Position numbers and translations under genes: made by a program
In this document: piece after piece, positions 42,715-52,167 of the stretch
Layout of the letters: the number at the start of each line of letters is the position of its first letter
Numbering within the stretch: position 1 is the stretch's first letter
Source: Planctomycetota bacterium
GTDB lineage: Bacteria; Planctomycetota; UBA1135; GCA-002686595
Reading direction: 5' to 3'
NCBI GenBank assembly: GCA_029259635.1
Contig: JAJDEU010000019.1
Location: 1-64,000, forward strand
DNA: 64,000 nucleotides
The notes under the pieces: model-generated
What the model was told of the DNA's origin: nothing
What the model saw: the letters and a program-made list of their open reading frames with translations, nothing else
Database searches by the model: none

Positions 42715-44850
42715 CTAAGGAATCAACGCGAGCGGCGTCGGGTTACTGACGAAGGTCGGCTTGTAAGAGACCAAGTCCAGCAGCATGTAGGCGTGATGAA
42801 AATTCAATCCACTCAGGCTCGGGTCAGATCCGGGCGGAATGATCAACCTGGCCGTCTTTTGACCGCTTGCGTTGAGGAACGCGAGGCCCTTTTTCATGAT
42901 CAGGTTGGGCTTGCTCGCCGTCAAATCGAACACCGCTCCGCCATTGAGGGGCATCGACAAGAACGAGCTGGAAAAGATCGTTCCCGGGCTGCTGCCGGTT
43001 TCCGTTAAGAGCAGGTAGTAGAGCGCGCCCGGAGTGGGCGCAACGAGGCTGAGCCTCTGCGTTCCTCCGGCCGAGAGCGAGAGCTGGTCGACATCGGCGG
43101 TGAGACTCGGCCCAGCGGTTCCGCTGAGGACCGTGATCGAATCGAGATCAAAGCCGCCGAGTGGCGCACCGGCCGCAGCACCCGAGCGATCCTCGATCTT
43201 CAAGTAGCGCACGGAGCTCAAGCCAACCGCGCCAATATCAAAAGAAGCCGTTCCGATTCCGGTGCCGATGAGCGTGTTCTGGTTGTACGCATCTCCGGCG
43301 TAGACGCGATAGGCCTCGGCAAAGGTGTCACCCACGATGCTCGCCTCGGTCACCGTGAAATCGACATCGGGACCGTCGGTAATCATGTGACCTTCGCCGA
43401 GGTCGAGAACGATGAAACCTTCTCGACCGAGCGAGCAGGCTCTTCCGTCCGGCGGACCCAACGCCCACGAGGGCTGCGACTTGTTCGCGTAGGTATTCTG
43501 AGGGTCGGCTTGCTTCACCGTCGGGATGAAGAAGGCATGCTCGTTGTTGCCTCTTGAGAGAGCGACTTGAAACTCCCCGCGCGTGCTCCCCGTTACGACG
43601 ATTCCGGTCACCGTCTGCGGAAGATAGCCATTCGCCCAAACGGTGACCGAATAGGTTCCGGGCAGAACAATCCGATGTAGGTCGCCAACTGTCGAATCCG
43701 TATAGCTCGGAACCTCACTGCCCGACACCCAAACGGAAGCGCGCAGCGGAAGCCCGGTCGCTGCATCGGTTACCAGCCCGTGGATGCCCTTGTAGGTCTG
43801 GCCAAAAAAGGCGTCCATTCCGGCCTTATTCCGCGAATAAGTGGATTCCAGTATCCCGGCTACGTTGCTGATCTCAGTCGTAAAGCAGAGCCCACCGAAG
43901 GCACCGTATGCGGTGTCCACCAGCTCCCCGTGCGTCTCGTAGTCACTCCACGAATTCTCGAGGTCGTAGGCCGCTGCGTTGCTGTAGCGAAACCCGATTT
44001 CCCGGATAACGGTGTCATCCGTCGCCGTGTTCGCGCTGAACCCCCAGGGATAAAAGAGCACGTCGCCGGAGCAGTGAAAGGTCGAGGACAGCGTGATGTT
44101 ATTCGCTTCCATGAACTCGAAAATGACGCGAGTCTCCGGCTGGGACATCGGCGCGGGGCTTCCGCCGAACGCATTCCACTGAAAGCCGTAGTCGCGATTC
44201 AAGTCGACGTTGTTGCTGTTCCTTCTCGTTCCCGCCTCATGCCCATCGGGGTTCAAGAGCGGCACGCACCAGATCTCGTTATTGTCGACGAATGCCGTCA
44301 CCGTCGGGTCCACGCCATAGTTGTCACACAGGTGCTTGGCATAGCGGTAGGGCATCTCGCCGCTGGCGAATTCGTCACCGTGGATGTTTCCCCAGAAAGC
44401 GATCTCCGGCTCATCCTCCTCAACGAGAACATTCCCGCTGATCCGTAGAGCGAAGATCTCGCGCCCACCCACCGACGTCCCCAAAACTTCAAGAGCGGCG
44501 ATACTGGGATGGGCGGCAGCGTAAGCGTAAAAATCCGACCTCATCACAGCGTAAGACGTGAAGCCCGCCGGGACGGCTTCTTCGATGCCGAGTGCAACCT
44601 TCTCCTCGTTCAATGAGGAGAACAACTGCACCGGGGTAAAGCCCATGCGCCGAAGTTCAGCTTCTTGGGCCGGCGTCAGCTCAGCCGTGTAGCTTCCGCC
44701 ATGGCTTCCATGCCGAACGGTTGCGCCTAACTCCCCGAGCACCGCTCGCGCCTCGCGAGGAACTCGGAAGACGCCCACCTCCTGAGCGTTCAATTCGGAG
44801 CCGAGAGAGCAAAGCAACCAGCAGACAGAGAGAAATAGTGGAGCGCGCAT
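42715..44850 (-). CDS. Secreted M14 zinc carboxypeptidase with C-terminal binding domains
   Basis: 711 residues. Signal peptide (MRAPLFLSVCWLLCSLGSELNA). The M14 core carries zinc ligands His157 and Glu160 (GNIHGDEFASGE), LLNPDGHEAGTRRNS with NVDLNRDY (substrate-binding Asn/Arg), third ligand His249 (STFHCSG), and general base Glu near 330 (CFTTEIS). From 358 a carboxypeptidase-regulatory-like domain (IHGLVTDAATGLPLRASV), then a discoidin-like unit (about 460-575, WALGPPDG, RYLKIEDRSG), and a C-terminal beta domain (580-711) with LSLSAGGTQRLSL, GLAFLNASGQKTARL and the ending FVSNPTPLAL. It trims C-terminal residues of extracellular peptides. Monocistronic or paired with the 113-residue membrane protein. 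Confidence 0.9.
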   Translation of the reverse strand: MRAPLFLSVCWLLCSLGSELNAQEVGVFRVPREARAVLGELGATVRHGSHGGSYTAELTPAQEAELRRMGFTPVQLFSSLNEEKVALGIEEAVPAGFTSYAVMRSDFYAYAAAHPSIAALEVLGTSVGGREIFALRISGNVLVEEDEPEIAFWGNIHGDEFASGEMPYRYAKHLCDNYGVDPTVTAFVDNNEIWCVPLLNPDGHEAGTRRNSNNVDLNRDYGFQWNAFGGSPAPMSQPETRVIFEFMEANNITLSSTFHCSGDVLFYPWGFSANTATDDTVIREIGFRYSNAAAYDLENSWSDYETHGELVDTAYGAFGGLCFTTEISNVAGILESTYSRNKAGMDAFFGQTYKGIHGLVTDAATGLPLRASVWVSGSEVPSYTDSTVGDLHRIVLPGTYSVTVWANGYLPQTVTGIVVTGSTRGEFQVALSRGNNEHAFFIPTVKQADPQNTYANKSQPSWALGPPDGRACSLGREGFIVLDLGEGHMITDGPDVDFTVTEASIVGDTFAEAYRVYAGDAYNQNTLIGTGIGTASFDIGAVGLSSVRYLKIEDRSGAAAGAPLGGFDLDSITVLSGTAGPSLTADVDQLSLSAGGTQRLSLVAPTPGALYYLLLTETGSSPGTIFSSSFLSMPLNGGAVFDLTASKPNLIMKKGLAFLNASGQKTARLIIPPGSDPSLSGLNFHHAYMLLDLVSYKPTFVSNPTPLALIP

Positions 44851-44938
44851 CCGCCCACTCTACCGAATTTCAATGTCCTAGCAGCCTCCGCAAGCTGATG
44901 TCCTGCTTGCGGCAGGCGGAATCAGCCCCTCGCGCAGG

Positions 44939-46420
44939 CTAGTTCGACAAGAGGCGATCGAGGGCTCGCTTCAGCGACTTGTAGGCGTCCGTTTCGAGCC
45001 CCGTCAGAGCGGGCTTGTCCAAGAGGTTTACAAGCTCGAACGGATCATCGAGGAGGTCGAATAGTTCCTCGGCGCCCACGCCCAAAACCTCGCCGGCCGC
45101 ATCTTCGGGAGTTTGTGTGGCAGGAGTATTGGCCGTGTATTTGTAGCGCTGGTTCCGGATCGTGCGACGAGAAACCGTCAAGGGTCCGAATCCGTTGGGC
45201 TTGAAGACCTCCGCGAAGACCGTCCTTCGAATCGAAGGTGTCCCCGGCTGGCGGAGGTAGGGAACCAAGCTAATTCCGTCGATGCCAGTGCTTGCGGACG
45301 AGCCTGCTGAACCGTGATGCCCTTTTGAAGCGAAGGCCGCTCCGACACCGGCAAGCTCAACAGCGGTGGAAAAGAGATCCGTAGTCGACACGAGCGCGTT
45401 GCACACGGATCCGACCCCCGCCTCACTCACTCTTGCTCCGCTGACGATGAGAGGTACCTGAATCCCACCCTGAAACGTCGTCGCCTTGGCATGCAGCGGG
45501 TCGAACGGCGGCACCGTGACCGCTTTCGGCGTTCCGTTATCACCGACGAAAATCACCGTCGTGTTCTTAGCAACATCCCCGATAGCTCCCAACAGTTGGC
45601 CGATCTCATAGTCCACCGACTCGACCATGGCCTTGTAGTAAGGGCGCGGGTTGGTCGCTGGATTACCTGCAGCGGACAGGTCTTCGCTGTACGTCCCGGC
45701 TCGGGGAGTATGAAAGGGCGCGTGCGCAGAGTGGAACGCTACGTAGCAGAGCCAGGGCTCCGGCGTGCTGTTGATCCAATTGGCAGCATCCGATGCCGTC
45801 CTCGTCGTCAGATAACCACTTGTTGGTGCCGACACCCCATCAACTGTTTGTCTCCACCGGTAGTAGCTCGACTTTGGCGGGGTCACGTTGTTGAGCAGCC
45901 CGGCATAGTGCGAAAAACCAGCGGCATTGGGAGCGAGTTGCGGCGAGTCCGGAGTCGTGGGCAGGTGCCATTTGCCGAATGCCGCATGCGAATAGCCTGA
46001 GCCTTGGTCATCAAGGGCTTCGGGCAAAAACACTTCATCGGAGTCGATCGCGAAACTTACCTTCGGATCGGGAACGAACCCCATTCCCGTCCGGAAGGAG
46101 TAGCGCCCCGTCAAAATCGTCGCGCGTGTCGTGGAGCAGACCGGGTTCGACCATGCGTTCTCGAATTGAACGCCGCCCATAGCGAGGGAGTCTAAGACCG
46201 GAGTGTAGGGGAGGTCAGAACCGAGCCCGTACGAAGCAAGCTGATCCACGCCCACATCATCGGCGACGATGATCAGTACGTTGGGCAACTTATCAGCGGG
46301 CTCCGGATCCTTCGCTGCTGAGCAGAGAGCGACCACGAAAAACACCAGCGCGAGAGACACGACCGAACCATTCAATTGCGCCATATGAAACTTTTGAAGC
46401 CTAAATAACCGCGGTTGCAT
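44939..46420 (-). CDS. Exported arylsulfatase-type sulfatase
   Basis: 493 residues; an ATG at 46384 (Met13) is an equally possible start. Signal helix VVSLALVFFVVALCSA. Formylglycine sulfatase features: VLIIVADDVGVDQ (metal Asp54-Asp55), NPVCSTTRATILTGRYSFRTG with Cys95 as the residue to be oxidised and Arg99, FGKWHLP (conserved Lys and His near 148), and FVGDNGTPKAV. The signature reads C-S-T-T-R, with Thr where C-x-P-x-R usually has Pro; such variants occur but may affect maturation. Acts on sulfate esters, likely of marine polysaccharides. No maturase gene is in the window. Confidence 0.9.
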   Translation of the reverse strand: MQPRLFRLQKFHMAQLNGSVVSLALVFFVVALCSAAKDPEPADKLPNVLIIVADDVGVDQLASYGLGSDLPYTPVLDSLAMGGVQFENAWSNPVCSTTRATILTGRYSFRTGMGFVPDPKVSFAIDSDEVFLPEALDDQGSGYSHAAFGKWHLPTTPDSPQLAPNAAGFSHYAGLLNNVTPPKSSYYRWRQTVDGVSAPTSGYLTTRTASDAANWINSTPEPWLCYVAFHSAHAPFHTPRAGTYSEDLSAAGNPATNPRPYYKAMVESVDYEIGQLLGAIGDVAKNTTVIFVGDNGTPKAVTVPPFDPLHAKATTFQGGIQVPLIVSGARVSEAGVGSVCNALVSTTDLFSTAVELAGVGAAFASKGHHGSAGSSASTGIDGISLVPYLRQPGTPSIRRTVFAEVFKPNGFGPLTVSRRTIRNQRYKYTANTPATQTPEDAAGEVLGVGAEELFDLLDDPFELVNLLDKPALTGLETDAYKSLKRALDRLLSN

Positions 46421-46941
46421 TTTGAGCTGACTCGACAGCCAGCTCGCTCGATCGATTCGACAACGCCCCCCTGGCCGCGCACGTAATCTGAGATCGAGCT
46501 AGAAAACTCTACCGGACACCTTCAGTTCTCACATCAAAATACTCGCCGAGCGATCGAGTTGAGTGTGTCCGGAAGTGGGCGCCGAGCGATTCGATCTAGT
46601 GCGAGCATGAATCCTTTACCGCATATCTAGGCTGCATCACAACGCCTTACGAACTCCACGGAAGTCGCTGGCCTCTCTCACTACGCCGGGCAAATCGGCA
46701 GTGCTTTAATCAAAATCTCGTGAAGGCTTAATCAGTAGTGCGCGGTCGAATTGTGCTGCGGACGACGAGAAAAAGACCTGCGAACGCACTCCATTGAGCT
46801 GATTGCCAGCTTTCGTCAGCCGACCTCACCGGCTCTCACAACACCCTGCTAATATCAGTCGGTTGGCTTCGTTCGCCAGCCCCGCGAGCGCAAGTGATGC
46901 GGAAGTAATTGAGATTTCGGCACCCTCGCGAATTTACGTTC
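46421..46941. other. Divergent intergenic region, 521 bases
   Basis: Between the sulfatase and the SGNH-hydrolase genes, facing outward. AT-rich for this genome. It holds an 8-base inverted repeat and an 11-base direct repeat at 46512-46590, and no gene-like frame. Confidence 0.4.
46512..46590. repeat. Nested inverted and direct repeats in a divergent promoter region
   Basis: CCGGACAC (46512-46519) and GTGTCCGG (46565-46572) are exact complements 45 bases apart; CGCCGAGCGAT occurs at 46544-46554 and 46580-46590. The interleaved arrangement suits regulator half-sites controlling one or both flanking secreted enzymes, though chance cannot be excluded. Confidence 0.4.
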
Positions 46942-49056
46942 ATGCACCATTTCCTCTCTCTCGTCTTCCTCTTCGCGCTCGCTTCGGCGACCGATGCGCG
47001 CCAGGTCGCCCGCGTTCTCGTCGACATGGGCACGAGCTCTTTTCCGACGGACGGCACGGTCATCCAAAACTGGAACGATGTCGACAACACCAATATGGCG
47101 ACGCCGTTCGTTCTGAGTGATACGACCGGCGCCTCCACGGGAGTGACGTGGGCCCTGACCGGTTCGCTCTTCACCGGCTCGAACTCTTCTGGCACGGCGG
47201 CGCCGACACCGGGAAGCCCACTCAACGAGTTTCCCCCGTCCGCCACCCGAGACGTGCTCTACGGCCAGGACGGAAACAGCGTCGAGATCGAGCTCTCTGG
47301 CCTCGCCCCCAACACTCTCGTCTCGATCACGTTCGCGGCATCGCGTATCAACGTCACCGACGACCGATCCACGGATTATGTCGTCCGAGGCTTCAACAGC
47401 AGCACCGCAACGCTCAACCCATCGAACAACACGACGAACACGGCTCGCGTGGAGAGCATCCTTCCCGACTCGCTCGGGAGGATTACGATCACCATGCGCG
47501 CGGCGAGCGCGAACACGAACGCGAATCAGTACTTCTACATCGGTGCACTCGCCATCAATCTCGAGACGACCGCTGTCCTCCCGCAGATCCTGGGTTTCAA
47601 CGGACCGGATTTAAACTTCTGCCTCGACGAGGCAGCCGACCCCTTTACCGCCGACCTCTCCGTCTTGGAGAGCACCGGAGCCTCTCCCGCCGTCACTCTC
47701 GCTTCGCTCGACAACTCGACCAGTCTTGCGCCGACCTGGCTCACGATCCCGGCCGGAGCGTCGATTGGCACGCCGTTCCCCGTCGAGCTCAACACGAACT
47801 CGCTGGCAATCGGGACCTACTCCGCGACCATCACGGCAACAGCGAGTGGCTATCCCGACGCACAGATAACCGTCTCGCTGGCCATCAAAGCGCCGGGCAG
47901 CCTGAACCTGCTCTTCTACGGCAACAGCTACTCGCAAGGCAATTCGGGAGTCCCGCAGTTAGCGGGATTCATCGCTGAGGAAGCTGGCTTCCCAGCCCCG
48001 AACGTCGTCGCGAGGCTAGTCGGTGGGCAAAACCTCTTCTACCACCTGACTAATCCGGCCCAAGCCGCCGCGATCAATGGCGCGCTTCCTCTCGGCCAAG
48101 AGTGGGACTTTGTCATCATGCAAGGCTTCTCGCTCGAAGCGACCGAACTCTTCGGTAACCCCGCCCAGTTTCGAGCCAACGCGCTCGCGATTCTGACCAA
48201 CGTGCGAGCGCATAGCCCAAACGCGCAAGCGGTGATGTACCAGACGTGGGCACGCGGCCCCGGCTACAGCGGCTACCCGGGGAGCTACCCGGCTCCCTAC
48301 GACATGCACGTTGAGATTCACGCGAACTACCAGCTCGCCGTCGACGACATGAACGCGGCCTTTGGCGCCGGTACAGCTTTCCGCGCCGCCGCCGGCGATG
48401 CGGTTGCTCTCTTGGACTTCGCCCCTTCACTCTACGTCGCCGACCAAAGTCACCCCACGGCACCCACGTCCATGATGGCGGCGATGGCCATCTACCAAGC
48501 GATCTATCGCGCCCGAACCTGCGACGTCAATCCGGATTTTGGTTCGACGAGTAACCTCATCAACCGGCTCACCAGCCTCGGATTGGATGCCGATGATTGG
48601 CTGCAGTACGGAGGCATCGCCGAGCGCGTCGCCGACAATGACGTTCGCCGCTGGCCCGGCTCGAGCGAAGACCTCTTGCTCGCCTCCGGAGTCAACTCCA
48701 TCCAGAGTTCCTGTCCCGTGAAAACCGCAGGAAAGGACGACGTTCTCACCGTCGCGATGACCTCTCCGGTCGGCCTCTACAGCGCGACGCACAGCTTTAT
48801 CTTCATCGACCCGTATCCCACGGGCGGCACGCCGGGAGCCATGAACGAGTGGCCGGAAGTTCACTTCAATACGGGCTCATCCTTTATCGCGAAGCAGGCC
48901 ATGATGCTGCCGGCCTCACTTAATTATCAGGGCATCATCCCGGACAACTTTCCCGGCTTGAGTCTTCGGATTCAGGGCATCAGCGCCGCTCCAAGCGCCG
49001 TGACCGGAAACGTGATCTTCACGATTACCGACGGCCACGAAATCATCCTCCAGTAA
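46942..49056 (+). CDS. Secreted SGNH-type hydrolase with N-terminal binding domain
   Basis: 704 residues from the ATG at 46942. Signal peptide MHHFLSLVFLFALASATDA. Residues 25-195 form a beta-rich module (ARVLVDMGTSS, VEIELSGLAPNTLVSITFAA, ITITMRAASANTN) seen ahead of secreted enzymes. A second sandwich with cadherin/BACON-like features spans 205-315. The hydrolase starts near 320 with LNLLFYGNSYSQGN (Ser of a GNS-type block I), a block with DFVIMQGFSLEA, and the Asp-His pair of DQSHPTAPTSMM near 500. The tail (600-704) is a beta domain. SGNH enzymes are esterases or lipases, often removing acetyl groups from polysaccharides. Converges with the next gene across 24 bases. Confidence 0.8.
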   Translation: MHHFLSLVFLFALASATDARQVARVLVDMGTSSFPTDGTVIQNWNDVDNTNMATPFVLSDTTGASTGVTWALTGSLFTGSNSSGTAAPTPGSPLNEFPPSATRDVLYGQDGNSVEIELSGLAPNTLVSITFAASRINVTDDRSTDYVVRGFNSSTATLNPSNNTTNTARVESILPDSLGRITITMRAASANTNANQYFYIGALAINLETTAVLPQILGFNGPDLNFCLDEAADPFTADLSVLESTGASPAVTLASLDNSTSLAPTWLTIPAGASIGTPFPVELNTNSLAIGTYSATITATASGYPDAQITVSLAIKAPGSLNLLFYGNSYSQGNSGVPQLAGFIAEEAGFPAPNVVARLVGGQNLFYHLTNPAQAAAINGALPLGQEWDFVIMQGFSLEATELFGNPAQFRANALAILTNVRAHSPNAQAVMYQTWARGPGYSGYPGSYPAPYDMHVEIHANYQLAVDDMNAAFGAGTAFRAAAGDAVALLDFAPSLYVADQSHPTAPTSMMAAMAIYQAIYRARTCDVNPDFGSTSNLINRLTSLGLDADDWLQYGGIAERVADNDVRRWPGSSEDLLLASGVNSIQSSCPVKTAGKDDVLTVAMTSPVGLYSATHSFIFIDPYPTGGTPGAMNEWPEVHFNTGSSFIAKQAMMLPASLNYQGIIPDNFPGLSLRIQGISAAPSAVTGNVIFTITDGHEIILQ

Positions 49057-49080
49057 TTCAGCCCGACCGGTCTGGGGCCC

Positions 49081-51894
49081 TTAGCGAGGAGCTTCTCGAG
49101 CTTTGATTTTAGAGAGGTTCCCGCGGTACTCCTGAGAGCGCGGCTCGATTCGCACCGCCTCCTCGAAATGATGGCGCGCGCCCAGCGAGTCGCCGAGTCG
49201 ATCGAGTATGGCACCGAGTCCGTTGTGAGCCGGCGCGTCGTCGGGCCGAAGGTCGATCACTCGCTGAAAAGCTTGAGCCGCTTCGGGGAGCTCCTTCAAC
49301 TGAAAGAGAGCCACGGCTAACCCGTACTGGGCTTGAGGATTGTCGGGGCGAATCGCGGCCGCCGCTCCGAAGTGCGCTCGCGCTTCGCTGGCCTGCCCTC
49401 GAAACATCAGTGAATCCGCGAGCAGCAAACGCGATGCGAAGTGCTTGCCGTTCCGAATCACCGCTCTCTGCAAGATCTGCACGGCACCCACGTGGTCGTT
49501 TCGCGCACGAAGAGCCTCCGCTTGGCGAACCAGAGCGGAAGCGTCGATCTGCCCGAGGTTCAGTTGGCGCAGCGCTTCGATGGCGCGCAACTCGCTCTCC
49601 GAAAGCTCGAAGTCCAAGACACTCGTCAATGGCGCCAGCCGCTCGGTGAGCAAGCTCACGAGGTGTTGTTCGTTGTTCGTCGTTTTATCGGCGGCCTCCG
49701 TTGCGTAATCCAAAACCGGCAAGTCGTCGAGATAGACCTGCCCGCCGACCGCCAACTCCGCCAATTCACTGGGTCCCATCAAAAAGCCCGAGAGGAACAC
49801 ATCTTGGCGATTCAACCACCCCTCTCTGCCGCCCCAGTGCGAGTAACAAAGATCATCGCGCACCGGCCCGCCGACCTTCAGGCGATCGAGATGGTGCGAT
49901 CCGATTTCGAAGTCCGCGCCATTCAGGCCGACCAATAACAACTCGCCCGTGTTGTACCAGAGCGCGCTGGCATCAAAGGCGTCGGTAAAGCTTCGAACGA
50001 TCCCCCGGAGCTGAGTTTCATTCAGAAAAGCGAGCGGGACGAACTGCACCAGAAGTCCGCCCGGGTTGAGCTTTGCGCGAGCCTCCTCGTAAAAGTCGCG
50101 CGTGTACAAGTAGGCTACGCCAGGGCGAAAGATCTGGCCGACTTCGATCGACATGACGTCGTAGGTCGAGCTCCCGTGCTTGACGTGAGTTCTACCGTCT
50201 CCGCGGATCAGTTTTGTTCGCGGATCGCTCATCCAACTCGAATCGAAGTGCTTTGCGATGAACTCGAAGATCGTCGGTTCGATATCCACACACTGGAGTT
50301 CGTCGATTTCGTAGAGCAAGAAGCGACTCGCGGTCTGTCCGGTACCGGCGCCGACCACCAAGACCCTGCGCGGGTCGGGATGGAGAAGCATCGGAAGATG
50401 AGCGGCAAAGATCTGGTGATTCTTGCGGTTCGTGCCCTGCCACCACCTGTCGATCTCGAGCCGAACCTCCTCGTCATCCACTTTGACGACCGAGAGGTTG
50501 GATCCATAGCCCTCGTGGAAATCCACAAGCTCGTCTTTTGCCGCCAAGAAGTCGGCCGGAATCTCGGTCTCGCTGGCGAAGGGTGAGAGGATCAGCACAA
50601 GCGCGCAAATCGTCACGGCGACAAGCCGCTGCACAAGTGACTTCTCACGATCCAGCAAGAACCAAGTGATCGCGGCGGAAAAGAGGCTGATCCCGGCGAG
50701 AGTGAACAGCCCGTTCTCGAGTCCGAAGCTCGGCAACAAGTAGAGCCCGACGACTATCGAACCCGCGACACCGCCTAACGAACTGACGGCGACCATCTTG
50801 CCGGTGCCGAGAGACCCGAGTCGCGAATTGTCGACGACCATTCGAATCGCGAGAGGAAAGGCAGCGCCGGAGAAGATCGCTGTTGGCAGAAAGAGCAGGA
50901 AGCAAGTCGTGAGTTCGGGTCCCACGCCTCGCCATGTGCTTGGGGCCAACGACATCAAGATGAGGATCGAGAGCCCCGTCAGAAATTGAAGCCATCCGAG
51001 AATGCGAGAGCGGTTGACCAGCCGGTCGAGTCGCGGAGAGACCAACGAGCTGCCGATTACGATTCCGACGAGGACTACGGTCAGCGTCAGGGTGTAGGTA
51101 TAGACGGAGTTTCGGAAGAGCAGCGAGAGGTGCCTCGCCCATAGGACCTCGACGCCGAGCGCCACGAAGCTCACGGAAAAGAGCAGCGCGTAGACAGCTC
51201 CTCCGCTCTTCATGAAGCTGCTCGCCTCTGGCTCGGTAGCAGCATCTTCCGCGAGAGTTGGCGGGCGTAAGAAGAAGACGACTGCGCCGGCCAGAACGTC
51301 CAAGGCCGCCGCTGCATAGAGCGAACGTTGCAAACCGAACTGCGGGATTAGCCAGAATCCCGCCGCGACCGCGCCGACCGCGCCGCCCAAGGTGTTGAGC
51401 GCGTAGAGCAATCCGATCGAGCGTCCGTACCGAACTTCGGAGTCCAAGAAAAACCGACAGTAAAGCGGGAGGCTCGCCCCCATCAGCGCGGTTGGCGGCA
51501 AGAGGATCACGGAGACGAACGCGAAACGAATCGCGACTGAGACGGCGGTTTGGTCAGCTGTGGCGGAGTAGAAATGGCCGTACAAGCCGTCCACAAAATC
51601 GAACGCCAACGGACTGAGCGCGGCGAGCACGGCGATCAGAACTTCCAGTGCGGCAAAGACAACGAGCGGGCGCCGCGATCTCGCGCTGTATCTTCCGAAG
51701 ACAAAGCTGCCCAAGCCGAGTCCCAAGAAGAACACGGCCAAGACCGTGCTGACCGCGAAGGTCGTGGATCCAAAAACCAGCGCTGCTCGGCGAATCCACG
51801 TCACCTCGTAAATCAAGGCCGCCGCGCCCGAAACGAAGAGCGAGGTGATGACGAGAGCCGTCGCGCCTCTACCGAGAGTCTGTTTCGTATCCAT
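49081..51894 (-). CDS. Fused membrane/spermidine-synthase-like protein with TPR tail
   Basis: 937 residues from the ATG at 51894; the upstream frame to 52032 is not family-like. Residues 10-215 and 235-440 are two sets of about six membrane helices (SGAAALIYEVTWIRRAALVFG; ALGVEVLWARHLSLLFRN), the repeated half-transporter arrangement of fused MFS/spermidine-synthase proteins. A Rossmann domain follows with RVLVVGAGTGQTASRF (near 515) and KLIRGDGRTHV, the spermidine-synthase SAM fold. Residues 780-937 are TPR repeats (NPQAQYGLAVALFQLKELPE, DAPAHNGLGAILDRLGDSLG). Whether it makes polyamines is doubtful; such fusions are mostly uncharacterised. The TPR probably recruits a protein partner. Confidence 0.85.
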   Translation of the reverse strand: MDTKQTLGRGATALVITSLFVSGAAALIYEVTWIRRAALVFGSTTFAVSTVLAVFFLGLGLGSFVFGRYSARSRRPLVVFAALEVLIAVLAALSPLAFDFVDGLYGHFYSATADQTAVSVAIRFAFVSVILLPPTALMGASLPLYCRFFLDSEVRYGRSIGLLYALNTLGGAVGAVAAGFWLIPQFGLQRSLYAAAALDVLAGAVVFFLRPPTLAEDAATEPEASSFMKSGGAVYALLFSVSFVALGVEVLWARHLSLLFRNSVYTYTLTLTVVLVGIVIGSSLVSPRLDRLVNRSRILGWLQFLTGLSILILMSLAPSTWRGVGPELTTCFLLFLPTAIFSGAAFPLAIRMVVDNSRLGSLGTGKMVAVSSLGGVAGSIVVGLYLLPSFGLENGLFTLAGISLFSAAITWFLLDREKSLVQRLVAVTICALVLILSPFASETEIPADFLAAKDELVDFHEGYGSNLSVVKVDDEEVRLEIDRWWQGTNRKNHQIFAAHLPMLLHPDPRRVLVVGAGTGQTASRFLLYEIDELQCVDIEPTIFEFIAKHFDSSWMSDPRTKLIRGDGRTHVKHGSSTYDVMSIEVGQIFRPGVAYLYTRDFYEEARAKLNPGGLLVQFVPLAFLNETQLRGIVRSFTDAFDASALWYNTGELLLVGLNGADFEIGSHHLDRLKVGGPVRDDLCYSHWGGREGWLNRQDVFLSGFLMGPSELAELAVGGQVYLDDLPVLDYATEAADKTTNNEQHLVSLLTERLAPLTSVLDFELSESELRAIEALRQLNLGQIDASALVRQAEALRARNDHVGAVQILQRAVIRNGKHFASRLLLADSLMFRGQASEARAHFGAAAAIRPDNPQAQYGLAVALFQLKELPEAAQAFQRVIDLRPDDAPAHNGLGAILDRLGDSLGARHHFEEAVRIEPRSQEYRGNLSKIKAREAPR

Positions 51895-52167
51895 GGATGA
51901 ATGCAGTCGGTACTCGATGACCTTTTCCGAGCGCGTCGACAAGAGTGACGAGGAACTCGGCCCTGACCTGAGTATCCAGCTTCTGAGTTTGGCGGCAGAC
52001 AGCTCGCAACGATTGCCTTGCGAGATGAGCACCTAAATTAGATTGCCGCGCGCAAGAAATCGATGACGGAGGAGTGCTTTCGATGCGCGTGCTCGACTCG
52101 CCGAGAGCTAGACTCCCAGCGATGCCAGCGGTGGATCCGCCAGCTCTCTTCGAATAGCAACCCACCC

